A DNA stretch of 64,000 nucleotides from Nitrosospira sp. Nsp14 (GTDB lineage Bacteria > Pseudomonadota > Gammaproteobacteria > Burkholderiales > Nitrosomonadaceae): the NCBI RefSeq assembly GCF_900113575.1, contig NZ_FOPV01000009.1:1-64000 (forward strand), given 5' to 3'. How positions within the stretch are numbered: position 1 is the first letter of the stretch; every line of letters begins with the position of its first letter. Shown here in pieces: positions 1 to 8,594 of the stretch. Below the pieces are notes generated by a model. It did not search any database. It saw only the letters and a program-made list of their open reading frames with translations, and was not told the DNA's origin. The translations under genes were made by a program, and so were the position numbers.

Positions 1-260
1 CGGCAACGAGGTATGCGCGAATTTCGAATTTTTAGAGATGCCCTAAAGAGCGTAGGCCCGGCAACTATACAGCTTTACAATTTACATGTCCATGGTGAAA
101 ATCATCGAAATAGCATTGATGTGAAAAGGGTTTTTCGAGACAGTAAACCTCCCGTCATGAATATCCACCGTCATATCCACCGTCGTAACGGGTTCACATA
201 AAACTTGACGTGCGACAGCATTCAAATTGCAAACTGGGTGCTTTATCTGCCCTTAGTGCG
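1..260. other. Intergenic DNA with a 12-bp tandem repeat
   Basis: I see no convincing gene downstream of pstB. The one short open frame here has no recognisable domain and no good ribosome binding site. The 12-mer atatccaccgtc is repeated head to tail at 161-172 and 173-184. No clear terminator was found for the operon that ends at 261. Confidence 0.5.
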
Positions 261-1133
261 TCAACCACGAGCCCCATTGATATAAGCGGCGGTAAGTTCA
301 TGCGCAGGCGCTTCAAAAATCTGCCGGCAATGACCAAATTCAACCAGCCGTCCGGCATCGCCCCTGGTCCAGAAAAATGCCGCATAGTGGGCGATACGCC
401 GAGCCTGCGCCAGGTTGTGGGTGACGATAACGATGGTGTAGCGTCCGCACAAGCGCGTGATGAGATCCTCCACCACCCCCGAGGCGATCGGGTCGAGGGC
501 ACTGCATGGCTCATCCATCAGCAGAATCTGAGGAGTTAATGCCAGTGCGCGCGCAATGCAGAGGCGCTGCTGCTGTCCACCTGACAGGCTGAGCGCGGGA
601 CTATGCAGCCGGTCATGCACCTCTTCCCACAATCCAACGTCCTGCAGGACGCGCTGAATGATGCCATCAGCTTCGGCACGCCGGGTAATACCATGTTCGC
701 GCAAAGGCAGCTCAATATTACGGTGGATTGAGAGCGGGAAAGGCGTGGGCTTCTGGAAGACCATGCCAATCTTCCGCCGCAACGCGCGGAGGTCGCACTC
801 CGGGTCATGTATGTCGCAATTGTCAATGCGAATACGACCACCGACCCGGCAACCGGGAATCAGATCAGTCAGCCGGTTGATCGAGGACAGGAAACTGGTT
901 TTCCCGCATCCGGAAGGACCGATAAGGGCGGTAATGCAGCCACGATAGATATTCAGGGAGAGGTTTTCCAACACGGTCCTGGCGCCATAGCTAAGAGAGA
1001 AGTTCTCCGCCTCGATCAAGGACTGGGGTTCGCAACATGCCGGGCCGGACTGCATGGGTCCGAGGGTATACGTGTCGTCCTGGCCCATGAATCGGCCAGA
1101 CGCGGTTGTGCCGGCTTGGTGTTTTGTATTCAT
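261..1133 (-). CDS. pstB: Phosphate ABC transporter ATP-binding protein PstB
   Basis: This is the ATPase subunit of the high-affinity phosphate importer; it hydrolyses ATP at the inner face of the cytoplasmic membrane. The 290-residue product has a Walker A motif (GPSGCGKTS), a Q-loop (VFQKPTPFP), the ABC signature LSGGQQQR and a Walker B followed by the H-loop (LLMDEPCSALDP, IVTHN). The order and spacing are typical of PstB, although the N-terminus is about 35 residues longer than the family core. Its ATG overlaps the pstA stop by 4 bp, so the two are translationally coupled. Here the operon also encodes arsenic enzymes, so arsenate is a plausible second substrate; that is inference. No phoU follows. 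Confidence 0.93.
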   Translation of the reverse strand: MNTKHQAGTTASGRFMGQDDTYTLGPMQSGPACCEPQSLIEAENFSLSYGARTVLENLSLNIYRGCITALIGPSGCGKTSFLSSINRLTDLIPGCRVGGRIRIDNCDIHDPECDLRALRRKIGMVFQKPTPFPLSIHRNIELPLREHGITRRAEADGIIQRVLQDVGLWEEVHDRLHSPALSLSGGQQQRLCIARALALTPQILLMDEPCSALDPIASGVVEDLITRLCGRYTIVIVTHNLAQARRIAHYAAFFWTRGDAGRLVEFGHCRQIFEAPAHELTAAYINGARG

Positions 1134-2014
1134 TCCGTCACTATCTTTCCTCGTTGCCAGCCTGTTGCCATCTCCATGGCGAGAAGGTTGATAAGCAGCA
1201 ATACAACAATCAGCACCAGTGCCGAGGCGTGGGCTGCCACATCCCCGCCCGGAATATTCATCGATAAGTCAAGGATATGCACCGCCAGCGTGCGTCCGGA
1301 GTCCAGCAAAGATCCCGGCATGCGGTCGACATATCCGCTGGTGAATAATAGAGCCGCGGTTTCCGCCATCGCACGGCCGATGCCCAGCAGCAAACCGGCG
1401 ACCAGCGCAGGCGCGGCGGCCGGTAGCAGTACATGAAACACAGTTGCCGCGCGTGACATGCCCAGCGCCACGGCTAACGAACGGTACGTGTCAGGCAGCG
1501 CTCGCAAACCAGCCTCGGCCGTGCTGACAAGAATGGGCAGGAGCATACAGGCCAAGGTCAGCCCTCCGGATAAAATGGAAAACCCGAGACCGAGATAAAT
1601 GCTGAAAAAAGCATTGCCAAACAGGCCAAAAACGATGGACGGCACCGCGGCGAGAATCTGCAGACTATTGCGCACGGTATAGCCAAAGCGGCTGCCGGAG
1701 GAAACATATTCGGCAAGCATGACAGCCGCAGCCCAGCCCAGCGGGAGGGCCACGACCAAAGCGATCAGGAGGACCAGGATGGTGGAAACCAGGATCGAAC
1801 CGATGCCCCCGCCGCGCCCGGCATTCTGCGGTGGATCCAGCAGGAAGCTCCAGGAGAGATGTTCAATTCCGCCGCGTGCAAGATCACCGAATATCCACAG
1901 AAAAACGGCGCTGATCAGCAAAGCAACGGCGTATACGCTCCATTCCGCCAGCCGGTCGTGCCAACCATTGCTGGAGGGCATAGCCCTTGTCGAAGCTGTT
2001 TCAGCTTTTCCCAC
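1130..2014 (-). CDS. pstA: Phosphate ABC transporter permease PstA
   Basis: This is one of the two membrane-spanning subunits of the Pst phosphate importer. The 294-residue protein has about six hydrophobic segments, beginning near residues 27-47, and a typical permease coupling region (residues about 175-220, with RSLAVALGMSRAATV) that contacts the ATPase. It carries a start codon of GTG type and begins 1 bp after the pstC stop. A downstream in-frame ATG (MPSSNGW) would shorten it by 11 residues. The neighbours pstC, pstS and pstB make the assignment secure. Confidence 0.92.
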   Translation of the reverse strand: MGKAETASTRAMPSSNGWHDRLAEWSVYAVALLISAVFLWIFGDLARGGIEHLSWSFLLDPPQNAGRGGGIGSILVSTILVLLIALVVALPLGWAAAVMLAEYVSSGSRFGYTVRNSLQILAAVPSIVFGLFGNAFFSIYLGLGFSILSGGLTLACMLLPILVSTAEAGLRALPDTYRSLAVALGMSRAATVFHVLLPAAAPALVAGLLLGIGRAMAETAALLFTSGYVDRMPGSLLDSGRTLAVHILDLSMNIPGGDVAAHASALVLIVVLLLINLLAMEMATGWQRGKIVTE

Positions 2015-2015
2015 C

Positions 2016-2885
2016 TCAATTCCTTCCGATCCGCGCTGCGGCGCTCCATAGCGCGACCACCAGCAGCATGAGCACTAGGCCGGATACAAACAAAGCAGCC
2101 CTGTGGTCGCCTAACGCGTAAGGCATTTCCAATGCAATGTTGGCAGCGAGCGTGCGTATCGGATCGTACACAGTGGACGCGTGCTGCACTACATTGCCCG
2201 TTACCATCAGCACAGCCATCGTTTCGCCGATGGCGCGGCCCGCCGCAAGGATGACGCCCGCGGTGACACCCATCCTCGCCGCAGGCAGGACCACACCGCG
2301 AATGATGCTCCAACGTGACATCCCAAGCGCTGCCGCACCGCGCAAGTATTCATCCGGCACAGCCAGAAGCGCCGCGTGCGCCGTCAACGCGACGGTTGGC
2401 AGGATCATCAACGTCAGCACCAGGATTCCAGCCAGTAAACTGGCGCCCGGGGGATGCAATTCATTAATCAGCGGTACCAGAGTCGTCAATGCCCAAAAGC
2501 CATACACCACCGAGGGAATGCCCGCGAGCAATTCGATCAGACGCCGGTAAACGCCAGCCGCCGGGGGCGGGGCATAGTAGGCAACAAATAAGGCCGAGGC
2601 TATACCAAGCGGCGTGGCCAGGAATAACGCCCCTCCCGCGGCGTAAAGCGTACCGGACAGCATGGGCGCGAGGTTGTACGCACCTTCGCTGGGTTGCCAC
2701 GAGCTATCTGTGACGAAGCGCACAGCCGAGACCTCCCTCAGAAGAGGCAAGGACTCGGCAAGAAGGAAGAAGAGAATCAATAACACCATGCCAGCCGCTA
2801 TACCGGAGGCTATCCGCAGCAGCCAGAGAATCAGTGTATCAACGGATGCTGATGGGAACAAAATATTGCGCTTCGACCAGATCAT
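2016..2885 (-). CDS. pstC: Phosphate ABC transporter permease PstC
   Basis: This is the second permease subunit of the Pst importer. The 289-residue product has a first membrane segment at about residues 17-43, a periplasmic loop and a set of hydrophobic helices with the binding-protein-dependent permease motif (around residues 185-205, GAAALGMSRWSII). The chosen ATG lies 47 bp inside the end of pstS, an unusually deep overlap. A shorter start cannot be excluded, but the first membrane segment would be lost if it lay much further in. It is followed directly by pstA. Confidence 0.92.
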   Translation of the reverse strand: MIWSKRNILFPSASVDTLILWLLRIASGIAAGMVLLILFFLLAESLPLLREVSAVRFVTDSSWQPSEGAYNLAPMLSGTLYAAGGALFLATPLGIASALFVAYYAPPPAAGVYRRLIELLAGIPSVVYGFWALTTLVPLINELHPPGASLLAGILVLTLMILPTVALTAHAALLAVPDEYLRGAAALGMSRWSIIRGVVLPAARMGVTAGVILAAGRAIGETMAVLMVTGNVVQHASTVYDPIRTLAANIALEMPYALGDHRAALFVSGLVLMLLVVALWSAAARIGRN

Positions 2886-3666
2886 GTGCCTCCGGGGAGC
2901 GTGCGAATTCGATGAACTTTCTTGCCAGCCCTTCCGGAAAGACCCGGGTCACCAGGTTCAGCGGCCGTGATAGTGGAAACGTACCACTACGCACATTCGC
3001 CACCGTGGCGGCAACGCCATCAAGAGGCAACAGCTTGATTGGCGTCCCATGCTCTGCTTCGTATGCAGCCGCGCCTATCGAAACGTAACCAATGGCATTC
3101 CGGTTGCCCACAACTGTTTTAATACCTTGGGCGTTATCCCCTATGACTACGTGCGGTTTAATCTGGCTGTTCTTTAGATTAAGATAGCTCAAAAACAATT
3201 CAAGCGTGGAACGTCCCTCGGCCTTGTTCACCACGGTGATAGGCGAATTTACCCCTCCCACTTCCTTCCAGTTCGCGATTTTTCCGGTATAAATATCGAT
3301 AAGCTGCCGCCGGTGTAGCATAACGACCGGGTTGCTAGCGTGGACGATTATTCCGACTCCGTCCAAAGCGATAGCGTAGGCGTGCAAACCCTTCTCCTCC
3401 GGCTTCAGGTCACGCGAGACCATGCCGATATCGGCCGTCCCGTTGCGGACGTCGTTGATTCCCCGCGAGGAGCCGCCAGTCTGCACATCTATTCGTGTTC
3501 CAGGATGCCGTGATTCGAAACGCCGCGCAATCTCTCCAGCTAAGGGCGCGATTGTGCTGGCCCCTGTCAACACCAGTTTTTGCGCTGCAGTGTTCCCCGA
3601 CGGGCTCCAGACCAGTCCAACGGCGAACATGATAGTGCCCACGACTGCAACTCCCGCAAGTTTCAT
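2839..3666 (-). CDS. pstS: Phosphate-binding periplasmic protein, PstS family
   Basis: This is the periplasmic substrate-binding protein of the Pst importer, of the shorter PstS class (275 residues). A signal sequence (residues 1-26) is followed by the ligand-binding motifs TGAST, GGSSRGI and SRDLKP, which in this family hold phosphate. The frame is open further upstream, but the ATG at 3666 is preceded by a strong ribosome binding site (AGGGAG) and gives a normal signal peptide. It starts 10 bp after the upstream flavoprotein gene ends, so it is probably read from the arsenic-operon promoter rather than its own. Whether it favours phosphate or arsenate cannot be read from the sequence. Confidence 0.9.
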   Translation of the reverse strand: MKLAGVAVVGTIMFAVGLVWSPSGNTAAQKLVLTGASTIAPLAGEIARRFESRHPGTRIDVQTGGSSRGINDVRNGTADIGMVSRDLKPEEKGLHAYAIALDGVGIIVHASNPVVMLHRRQLIDIYTGKIANWKEVGGVNSPITVVNKAEGRSTLELFLSYLNLKNSQIKPHVVIGDNAQGIKTVVGNRNAIGYVSIGAAAYEAEHGTPIKLLPLDGVAATVANVRSGTFPLSRPLNLVTRVFPEGLARKFIEFARSPEAHDLVEAQYFVPISIR

Positions 3667-3676
3667 TCCGTTCTCC

Positions 3677-5818
3677 CTATCCTCTCCGCCAAGCGTGGTA
3701 TTTTTCCACCAAGTCAAGCACGCAGCCGGGCAAATGCTCACTCCGCCACTGTCCCGCGGCATACTTGTTCGCCTCGGACCAGGTCGGGTAGGTATGGATC
3801 GTACCCAGAATCTTCTTGAGGCCGATGCCATGTTTCATGGCAAGGACGAATTCCGCCAGCAGGTCGCTGGCATGCTCACCGACAATGGTGACGCCCAGAA
3901 TGTGATCCCTTCCCGGCGGGCTGAGAACTTTGACAAACCCGAACGCCGCTTCGTCCGTAATTGCCCGGTCTAGATCTTCCAGACTGTAGCGCGTTGCCTC
4001 ATACTTAATGCCGCGCCTGCTGGCTTCAGCCTCGGAAAGCCCGACGCGAGCGAGCTCGGGATGGGTAAACGTGGTCCATGGAATGACCGAGTAGTCCACC
4101 TTGAAGCGCTTCACGCTCCCGAACAAAGCATTCACGGACGCGTACCACCCCTGATGCCCCGCAACGTGAGTGAACTGATAGGGACCGGCCACGTCGCCGC
4201 AGGCATAGATGTTGGGATAAAGCGTCTGCAACCACGCATCGGTCTCGATATGGCCCTTTTTTGAAACCGGAATTCCCAACTCCTCCAGGCCCAACCCTTC
4301 GGTATGTGCCGTTCTTCCTACAGCGCATAGCAGGGCATCAAAAGGAAGCGAATTTTCGGCTCCGTCCTTGTGACGTACGATCAAATGCTGTTCCCCTGCT
4401 TCGCATTCGCAACGAACAGCATCGGTTTGAGTCAGCAGGCGGACGCCATCCATGCGCAACGCGGTTTCAATCACCGCAACAGCATCGGCATCTTCTCTCA
4501 CCAGCAAACCGTTGTTCGCCACCAGCGTGACCTCACAATCGAGAAGTGCGAACGCCTGAGCCAATTCGCAGCCGATCGGCCCGGCGCCCAATACCACCAG
4601 CCGCGTGGGACGCTCAGTCAACGACCAGATGGTGTCGGATGTATAGTAGCGCACCCGCTCCAGGCCCGGGATGGACGGGATGACCGGGCGCGAGCCGGTA
4701 GCGAGGACAATCGCGCGCGTGGTGATGGATCGTCCGTTAACCTCCACCGTCCAGGGAGAGGTAACCCGGGCCTTGCCATGGATGACCTCCACTCCCAGTT
4801 CGGCGTAGCGCTGCGCGGAGTCATGGGGTTCGACGGTTGTTATAACTCGGCGCACACGTGCCATTATGTCAGCGAAACTGTATTCGACGGCTGCGTACGC
4901 AATGCCCAGCGCTCTAGCCCGGCGCGTCTCCCGCAGGAACGCGGCGGAACGGATCAGCGCTTTCGAAGGTACGCAACCATAATTAAGACAGTCGCCGCCC
5001 ATCCTGTTTGCTTCGATGAGGGTCACTCTGGCCCGCGTAGCAGCGGCGACATAGGATGTGACCAGGCCGGCGGCGCCGGCACCGATGACCACGAGATTAC
5101 GCTCGAAACGGTTTGGTTTAGTCCAGTTTTTGCCCCTCATCCTACTCATTCTCGTCATCCGAACGTGTTCAAGACCCCACCTCGCCACCCAGGGAAAGGC
5201 AGCCAGCAACGCAAGGGAACCGATCAATCCCGGCGAGAGGATCCCTGAAAAGCTGGTGAGCAAACCCAACTGCGTCCCGGCATTAACATAAATCGCGGTC
5301 CCGGCCAGCATGCCCAACAGGCTGACCCAAAAGAAAGTGCCGGTCTGCATAGCGGTGAGGCCCATTAGCAGATTAATCATGAAAAAAGGAAAGATGGGTA
5401 TCAGGCGCAAAGTGAAAAGATAGAATGCGCCATCCCGCTGGACGCCTTCGTCGATCGCCACCATGCGTTCCCCGAAGCGTTGCTGGACGGCAACGCGAAA
5501 CACGTACCGCGACATCCAGAAAGCAAATGTCGCCCCAATACTGGCGGAAATGACCGCGACCGGAATGCCGACCCACAACCCGAAAATTGCGCCGGCCGCC
5601 AGCGTCATCATCGCCGCCCCGGGCAGGGAAAGGGCAGCGATAATAATATAGACGCTGGCGTAGTATCCTATTAAGCGCAGTGGCTGCGTCAGATAGGCCC
5701 GTTGCAGTTCGTCGCGACTGTTCTTGAGGGTTTCGAGGGTAATGAAACGCTGGAGATCAAAGGCAAAAAACAATCCGCCCAACAATATCAGCAACAAGAG
5801 CAACCACCAGCGTTTCAT
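3677..5818 (-). CDS. TVP38/TMEM64 membrane domain fused to mercuric-reductase-like FAD oxidoreductase
   Basis: This is a 713-residue two-part protein. Residues 1 to about 220 are a TVP38/TMEM64 (DedA-superfamily, SNARE-associated) membrane domain with several hydrophobic helices. After a basic linker (RMSRMRGKNW), residues about 240-700 form a class I pyridine-nucleotide disulfide oxidoreductase. That part has an FAD-binding GAGAAGL, the redox cysteine pair in GGDCLNYGCVPSK, an NAD(P)-binding GAGPIGCE and a dimerisation domain. Mercuric reductase and dihydrolipoamide dehydrogenase are the nearest relatives, but no N-terminal metal-binding domain or C-terminal Cys pair is visible. The start at 5818 has an AGAGG ribosome binding site. 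The substrate is unknown; the context suggests a role in arsenic or thiol redox chemistry at the membrane. Confidence 0.85.
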   Translation of the reverse strand: MKRWWLLLLLILLGGLFFAFDLQRFITLETLKNSRDELQRAYLTQPLRLIGYYASVYIIIAALSLPGAAMMTLAAGAIFGLWVGIPVAVISASIGATFAFWMSRYVFRVAVQQRFGERMVAIDEGVQRDGAFYLFTLRLIPIFPFFMINLLMGLTAMQTGTFFWVSLLGMLAGTAIYVNAGTQLGLLTSFSGILSPGLIGSLALLAAFPWVARWGLEHVRMTRMSRMRGKNWTKPNRFERNLVVIGAGAAGLVTSYVAAATRARVTLIEANRMGGDCLNYGCVPSKALIRSAAFLRETRRARALGIAYAAVEYSFADIMARVRRVITTVEPHDSAQRYAELGVEVIHGKARVTSPWTVEVNGRSITTRAIVLATGSRPVIPSIPGLERVRYYTSDTIWSLTERPTRLVVLGAGPIGCELAQAFALLDCEVTLVANNGLLVREDADAVAVIETALRMDGVRLLTQTDAVRCECEAGEQHLIVRHKDGAENSLPFDALLCAVGRTAHTEGLGLEELGIPVSKKGHIETDAWLQTLYPNIYACGDVAGPYQFTHVAGHQGWYASVNALFGSVKRFKVDYSVIPWTTFTHPELARVGLSEAEASRRGIKYEATRYSLEDLDRAITDEAAFGFVKVLSPPGRDHILGVTIVGEHASDLLAEFVLAMKHGIGLKKILGTIHTYPTWSEANKYAAGQWRSEHLPGCVLDLVEKYHAWRRG

Positions 5819-5875
5819 CGTCGGTGCCTCTAACAATCATTCTTCGCGACATGGGGGATTCTGCCCGCGCTGGCG

Positions 5876-6841
5876 TTAATCAACACCGCGCTTCACTTCG
5901 CTGCACGACGCACCGTATTTAAAGCAACTATAGCATCGATGATGTTTCATGCTCACAGGTGCTTGCAGAGCTTCGGTCAGTGTTTGCGCAAGGATGTAAT
6001 CGGGATCGTCATCCACAAGCGTGCAGGCGTAAACATACGTGCAGCCGTTGCTTTTTACGACCATCCTACTGAAAGAACACATGAAAGATCGTCTTGTCTC
6101 TTCAGAATGGAAGTCGGCCATGCAGCGTCCGGTAATCTGCGGCACTGCCACATCCGCGTGTGGGGGATGAAGTTCTGGAAACTCGATCAGCGTCAACTGC
6201 TCGGGTAGCCCGGCGGAGCGAAAAATCTCGGCGAAGCGAGCAGCAACGGCATCCTGTGCCATGTCGGACAGCTTTTGGTGCGCCACCGACACATGAAATC
6301 CCATCTCGTGGAGCGCCCGCAGGCCTTCCAAAGCACGCGCAAACATACCTGCTCCGCGGGCCGCGTCATGGCGTACCGGATCCGCATAGTCCAGGCTTAT
6401 GCGGAAATGCAATTCCGATGAATGGTCGCGTAGCGGTTTTAGCTGCTGGAGACGTTTTATCAATGGCTCGGTCGCGTTGGTCAACACCAGACAGGACCGG
6501 TGCCGCAATGCATAATCCAGGATGCGTATGATGTCCTTGTTGACGAAAGGCTCACCGCCGGTAAAAGAAAACCGCTTGACGCCGAGCCTGAGCGCTTCGT
6601 CTATATAGGGCATCGCGTCATCGAAGCGCAACAGCTGCAGGCGGTTGTCGCCCGGCTTCGACCCCTCAAGGCAGAAAGGGCAGGCAAGATTGCAGGCGGT
6701 GCCGGTATGAAACCAAAGTTCGTCCAATGCATGCGCCCGGATAGCACCACGCGGTTCTCCGCTCGGAGTCAGCCACCAGTCGTTGGAACGGATGGTCCGG
6801 TCCGCCTCAAGCTCGAGCCGCGTACCCATCGCTAACAGCAT
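5876..6841 (-). CDS. Radical SAM protein of the arsenosugar cluster
   Basis: The 321-residue protein is a radical SAM enzyme: CNLACPFC (residues about 54-61) is the CxxxCxxC 4Fe-4S motif and FTGGEPF the glycine-rich SAM-binding motif. The C-terminal region adds further cysteines (CSFSRM, CTYVYAC, then CYSCFKYGASC), which suggests an auxiliary cluster like a SPASM or twitch domain. Its start overlaps the end of arsM by 10 bp; a second ATG at 6829 is also possible. By position it takes the place of ArsS, the radical SAM enzyme that transfers a 5'-deoxyadenosyl group to dimethylarsenite. It does not show the C-terminal region I associate with classical ArsS, so the reaction is unproven. Confidence 0.8.
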   Translation of the reverse strand: MLLAMGTRLELEADRTIRSNDWWLTPSGEPRGAIRAHALDELWFHTGTACNLACPFCLEGSKPGDNRLQLLRFDDAMPYIDEALRLGVKRFSFTGGEPFVNKDIIRILDYALRHRSCLVLTNATEPLIKRLQQLKPLRDHSSELHFRISLDYADPVRHDAARGAGMFARALEGLRALHEMGFHVSVAHQKLSDMAQDAVAARFAEIFRSAGLPEQLTLIEFPELHPPHADVAVPQITGRCMADFHSEETRRSFMCSFSRMVVKSNGCTYVYACTLVDDDPDYILAQTLTEALQAPVSMKHHRCYSCFKYGASCSEVKRGVD

Positions 6842-7887
6842 CCACCGGCTCGTGCTGTCCCGCTGTCATTGACGTTGTCGTCATAGGGAAGCCCCATGCC
6901 GCAACCGGGAAAAATGCCGTAATGCCGCTCGAAGTTGCCATAGAACTCAAAATGCGCGGCGAACCGGCTGTCGCGCAGCATGCGCCAAGTGTTCCCGCAG
7001 ACCGGAAAATGCTTTCCCGTTTCGATGCGGTGATGCTTGTCGAGCACGAACACATGGGGGTGATGTGGTATCGTGCCGCGATAAACGACCGCCTGGCCAT
7101 AGTTCTCGCATGCCGGCTCCAGATTGTCCATTTTGAACAAGCGGTAAGTCGCGGAGAAAAAACGGATGTTGCCAGTGCGGGAGGCCAGCTCTGCGTTGCG
7201 CAGGACAACCCTGCGATCGTATATCAGGCGTGGGTCGTCAAACCCATGCTTCAGGGAAAGGTTGATGAAATCGTTCCAATACAGGGCGCCGCTTAGGCAT
7301 TCCCCATATAGAACAGGATCGGTGCTGAGTGTTGCAGGTACCCGACGGTCCGTATAAATATCGGAAAAGTATAATTCGCCGCCGGGCTTCAGCACGCGCC
7401 AAGCCTCACGCAGCACCGCTGCCTTGTCGGGCGCAAGGTTGAGCACGCAATTCGAAACAATCACATCCACGCTCGCATCGGCCAGTTTGAGCTCCGACAG
7501 GCGCTCGATGTAGCCGTGCAGAAAACGCACATTGCTGACGGCATAACCGAATACTTTACGATGGTATTCCTCATGCTGCCGCGCGACAGCCAATTGCTCT
7601 TCGGTCATATCGACCCCCACTACGCGGCCATTTTCTCCCACCAGTTTCGACAACACGTATACGTCACGCCCGGCACCGCAGCCCAGATCGAGCACGGTCA
7701 GATCTTCAAGCAGTTCGGGCAGCACCAGCCCACAGCCGTAGTAGCGAGTAAGCACCTCGCTGTGTATCCGGGCGAGTATCGGCTTGACATATTCGGGCAA
7801 GTTATCCCCGGTTGTACAAGCATTGGTCTGAAGATCGAGCGACGAGCTTAGGGTCGCTCCATAGTACTGCTGGACAATATCATGCAT
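6832..7887 (-). CDS. arsM: Arsenite S-adenosylmethionine methyltransferase ArsM
   Basis: ArsM methylates trivalent arsenic using S-adenosylmethionine. The 351-residue product has a Rossmann methyltransferase core with the SAM motif LDLGCGAGRDVY (residues about 67-78). The conserved cysteines fit the family: an N-terminal pair region (TNACTTGDN), YYGCGL, SNCVLNL and YGECLSGALY. A C-terminal domain follows (ETGKHFPVCGNTWRM) and the protein ends in GGCC, as arsenic-binding tails often do. This is the full-length form. It sits between a glycosyltransferase 20 bp upstream and the radical SAM gene that overlaps its end, which is the expected order for making dimethylated arsenic and then arsenosugars. 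Confidence 0.9.
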   Translation of the reverse strand: MHDIVQQYYGATLSSSLDLQTNACTTGDNLPEYVKPILARIHSEVLTRYYGCGLVLPELLEDLTVLDLGCGAGRDVYVLSKLVGENGRVVGVDMTEEQLAVARQHEEYHRKVFGYAVSNVRFLHGYIERLSELKLADASVDVIVSNCVLNLAPDKAAVLREAWRVLKPGGELYFSDIYTDRRVPATLSTDPVLYGECLSGALYWNDFINLSLKHGFDDPRLIYDRRVVLRNAELASRTGNIRFFSATYRLFKMDNLEPACENYGQAVVYRGTIPHHPHVFVLDKHHRIETGKHFPVCGNTWRMLRDSRFAAHFEFYGNFERHYGIFPGCGMGLPYDDNVNDSGTARAGGCC

Positions 7888-7907
7888 GAATCCACCTCCT
7901 GCGAAAA

Positions 7908-8594
7908 TCAGTTGGTTTTCGACCGATAGCGTGCCGCCAATCTATCAGGCGAGACACCCCGGGCAAAAGCAAGCGCAAGATTGCGATTGACCCAGGTACG
8001 GCGCCACCATCCATCCCGATGCCAGCGGCGCGGATCGACATGGATTGGCTGGCGCACGGGCACAAAGCGTCCCTGCCGGCGCAGCCCCTCAATCAAGGCG
8101 ACCTCCTCGAACAAGGGCCAGGGTGAATGGCCACCCGCGTTCCAATAGGCATTCCGCCGCATGAACAAACCCTGATCACCGTAGGGCACCCCGAACCGGC
8201 AACGGAAGGCGATTGCTGGTTCCAGCAGCAGCGCAGGCCAAGCGCGAGGACGATCAAAACGAAAGCGGAAATAGCCACCCACCGCCCCTTGGTCGAATGC
8301 AAGCTGCATTGCACTCAGCGGGTCGGGAGGCAACCGGTTGTCGGCATGCAGGAACCATAGTGCATCCCCTCTCGCTACCGCGGCGCCCATGCGTAATTGT
8401 TGTCCACGGCAAGGTTCGGCCGCCAGCCACTGCGCCCCATACTGCTGACATACTCTGCCGCAGGCCGCGTCGCGCGCACCGTCCACGACGATGGTTTCAA
8501 GCGACGAATCTGGCAACTGTTGCAGCTGGCGGAGCAGATCTGCCAGCTTGCTCTCATCATGGTAACAAGGAATGATCACGCTAAACCTGGGCAT
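7908..8594 (-). CDS. Arsenosugar-type family 2 glycosyltransferase (TIGR04283-like)
   Basis: This 228-residue cytosolic GT-A glycosyltransferase starts with SVIIPCYHDESKL and has the nucleotide-sugar-binding DxD-like segment LWFLHADNRLP (residues about 91-101). The family is small and single-domain and is annotated in arsenosugar gene sets on the basis of co-occurrence with ArsM. Later motifs, including GDQGLFMRR and the Arg-rich C-terminus, agree with that family. Its start overlaps the end of the next upstream gene by 14 bp. The acceptor is probably an adenosyl-arsenical breakdown product, but this is inference from context. Confidence 0.82.
   Translation of the reverse strand: MPRFSVIIPCYHDESKLADLLRQLQQLPDSSLETIVVDGARDAACGRVCQQYGAQWLAAEPCRGQQLRMGAAVARGDALWFLHADNRLPPDPLSAMQLAFDQGAVGGYFRFRFDRPRAWPALLLEPAIAFRCRFGVPYGDQGLFMRRNAYWNAGGHSPWPLFEEVALIEGLRRQGRFVPVRQPIHVDPRRWHRDGWWRRTWVNRNLALAFARGVSPDRLAARYRSKTN

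Noticed and set aside
13-201. A 62-residue frame at the left edge
   Set aside because: No domain, weak start and a tandem repeat in the frame; not supported as a gene.
4370-5248. A 292-residue plus-strand frame opposite the flavoprotein gene
   Set aside because: Antisense shadow of a certain gene; composition is low-complexity and no motif is seen.
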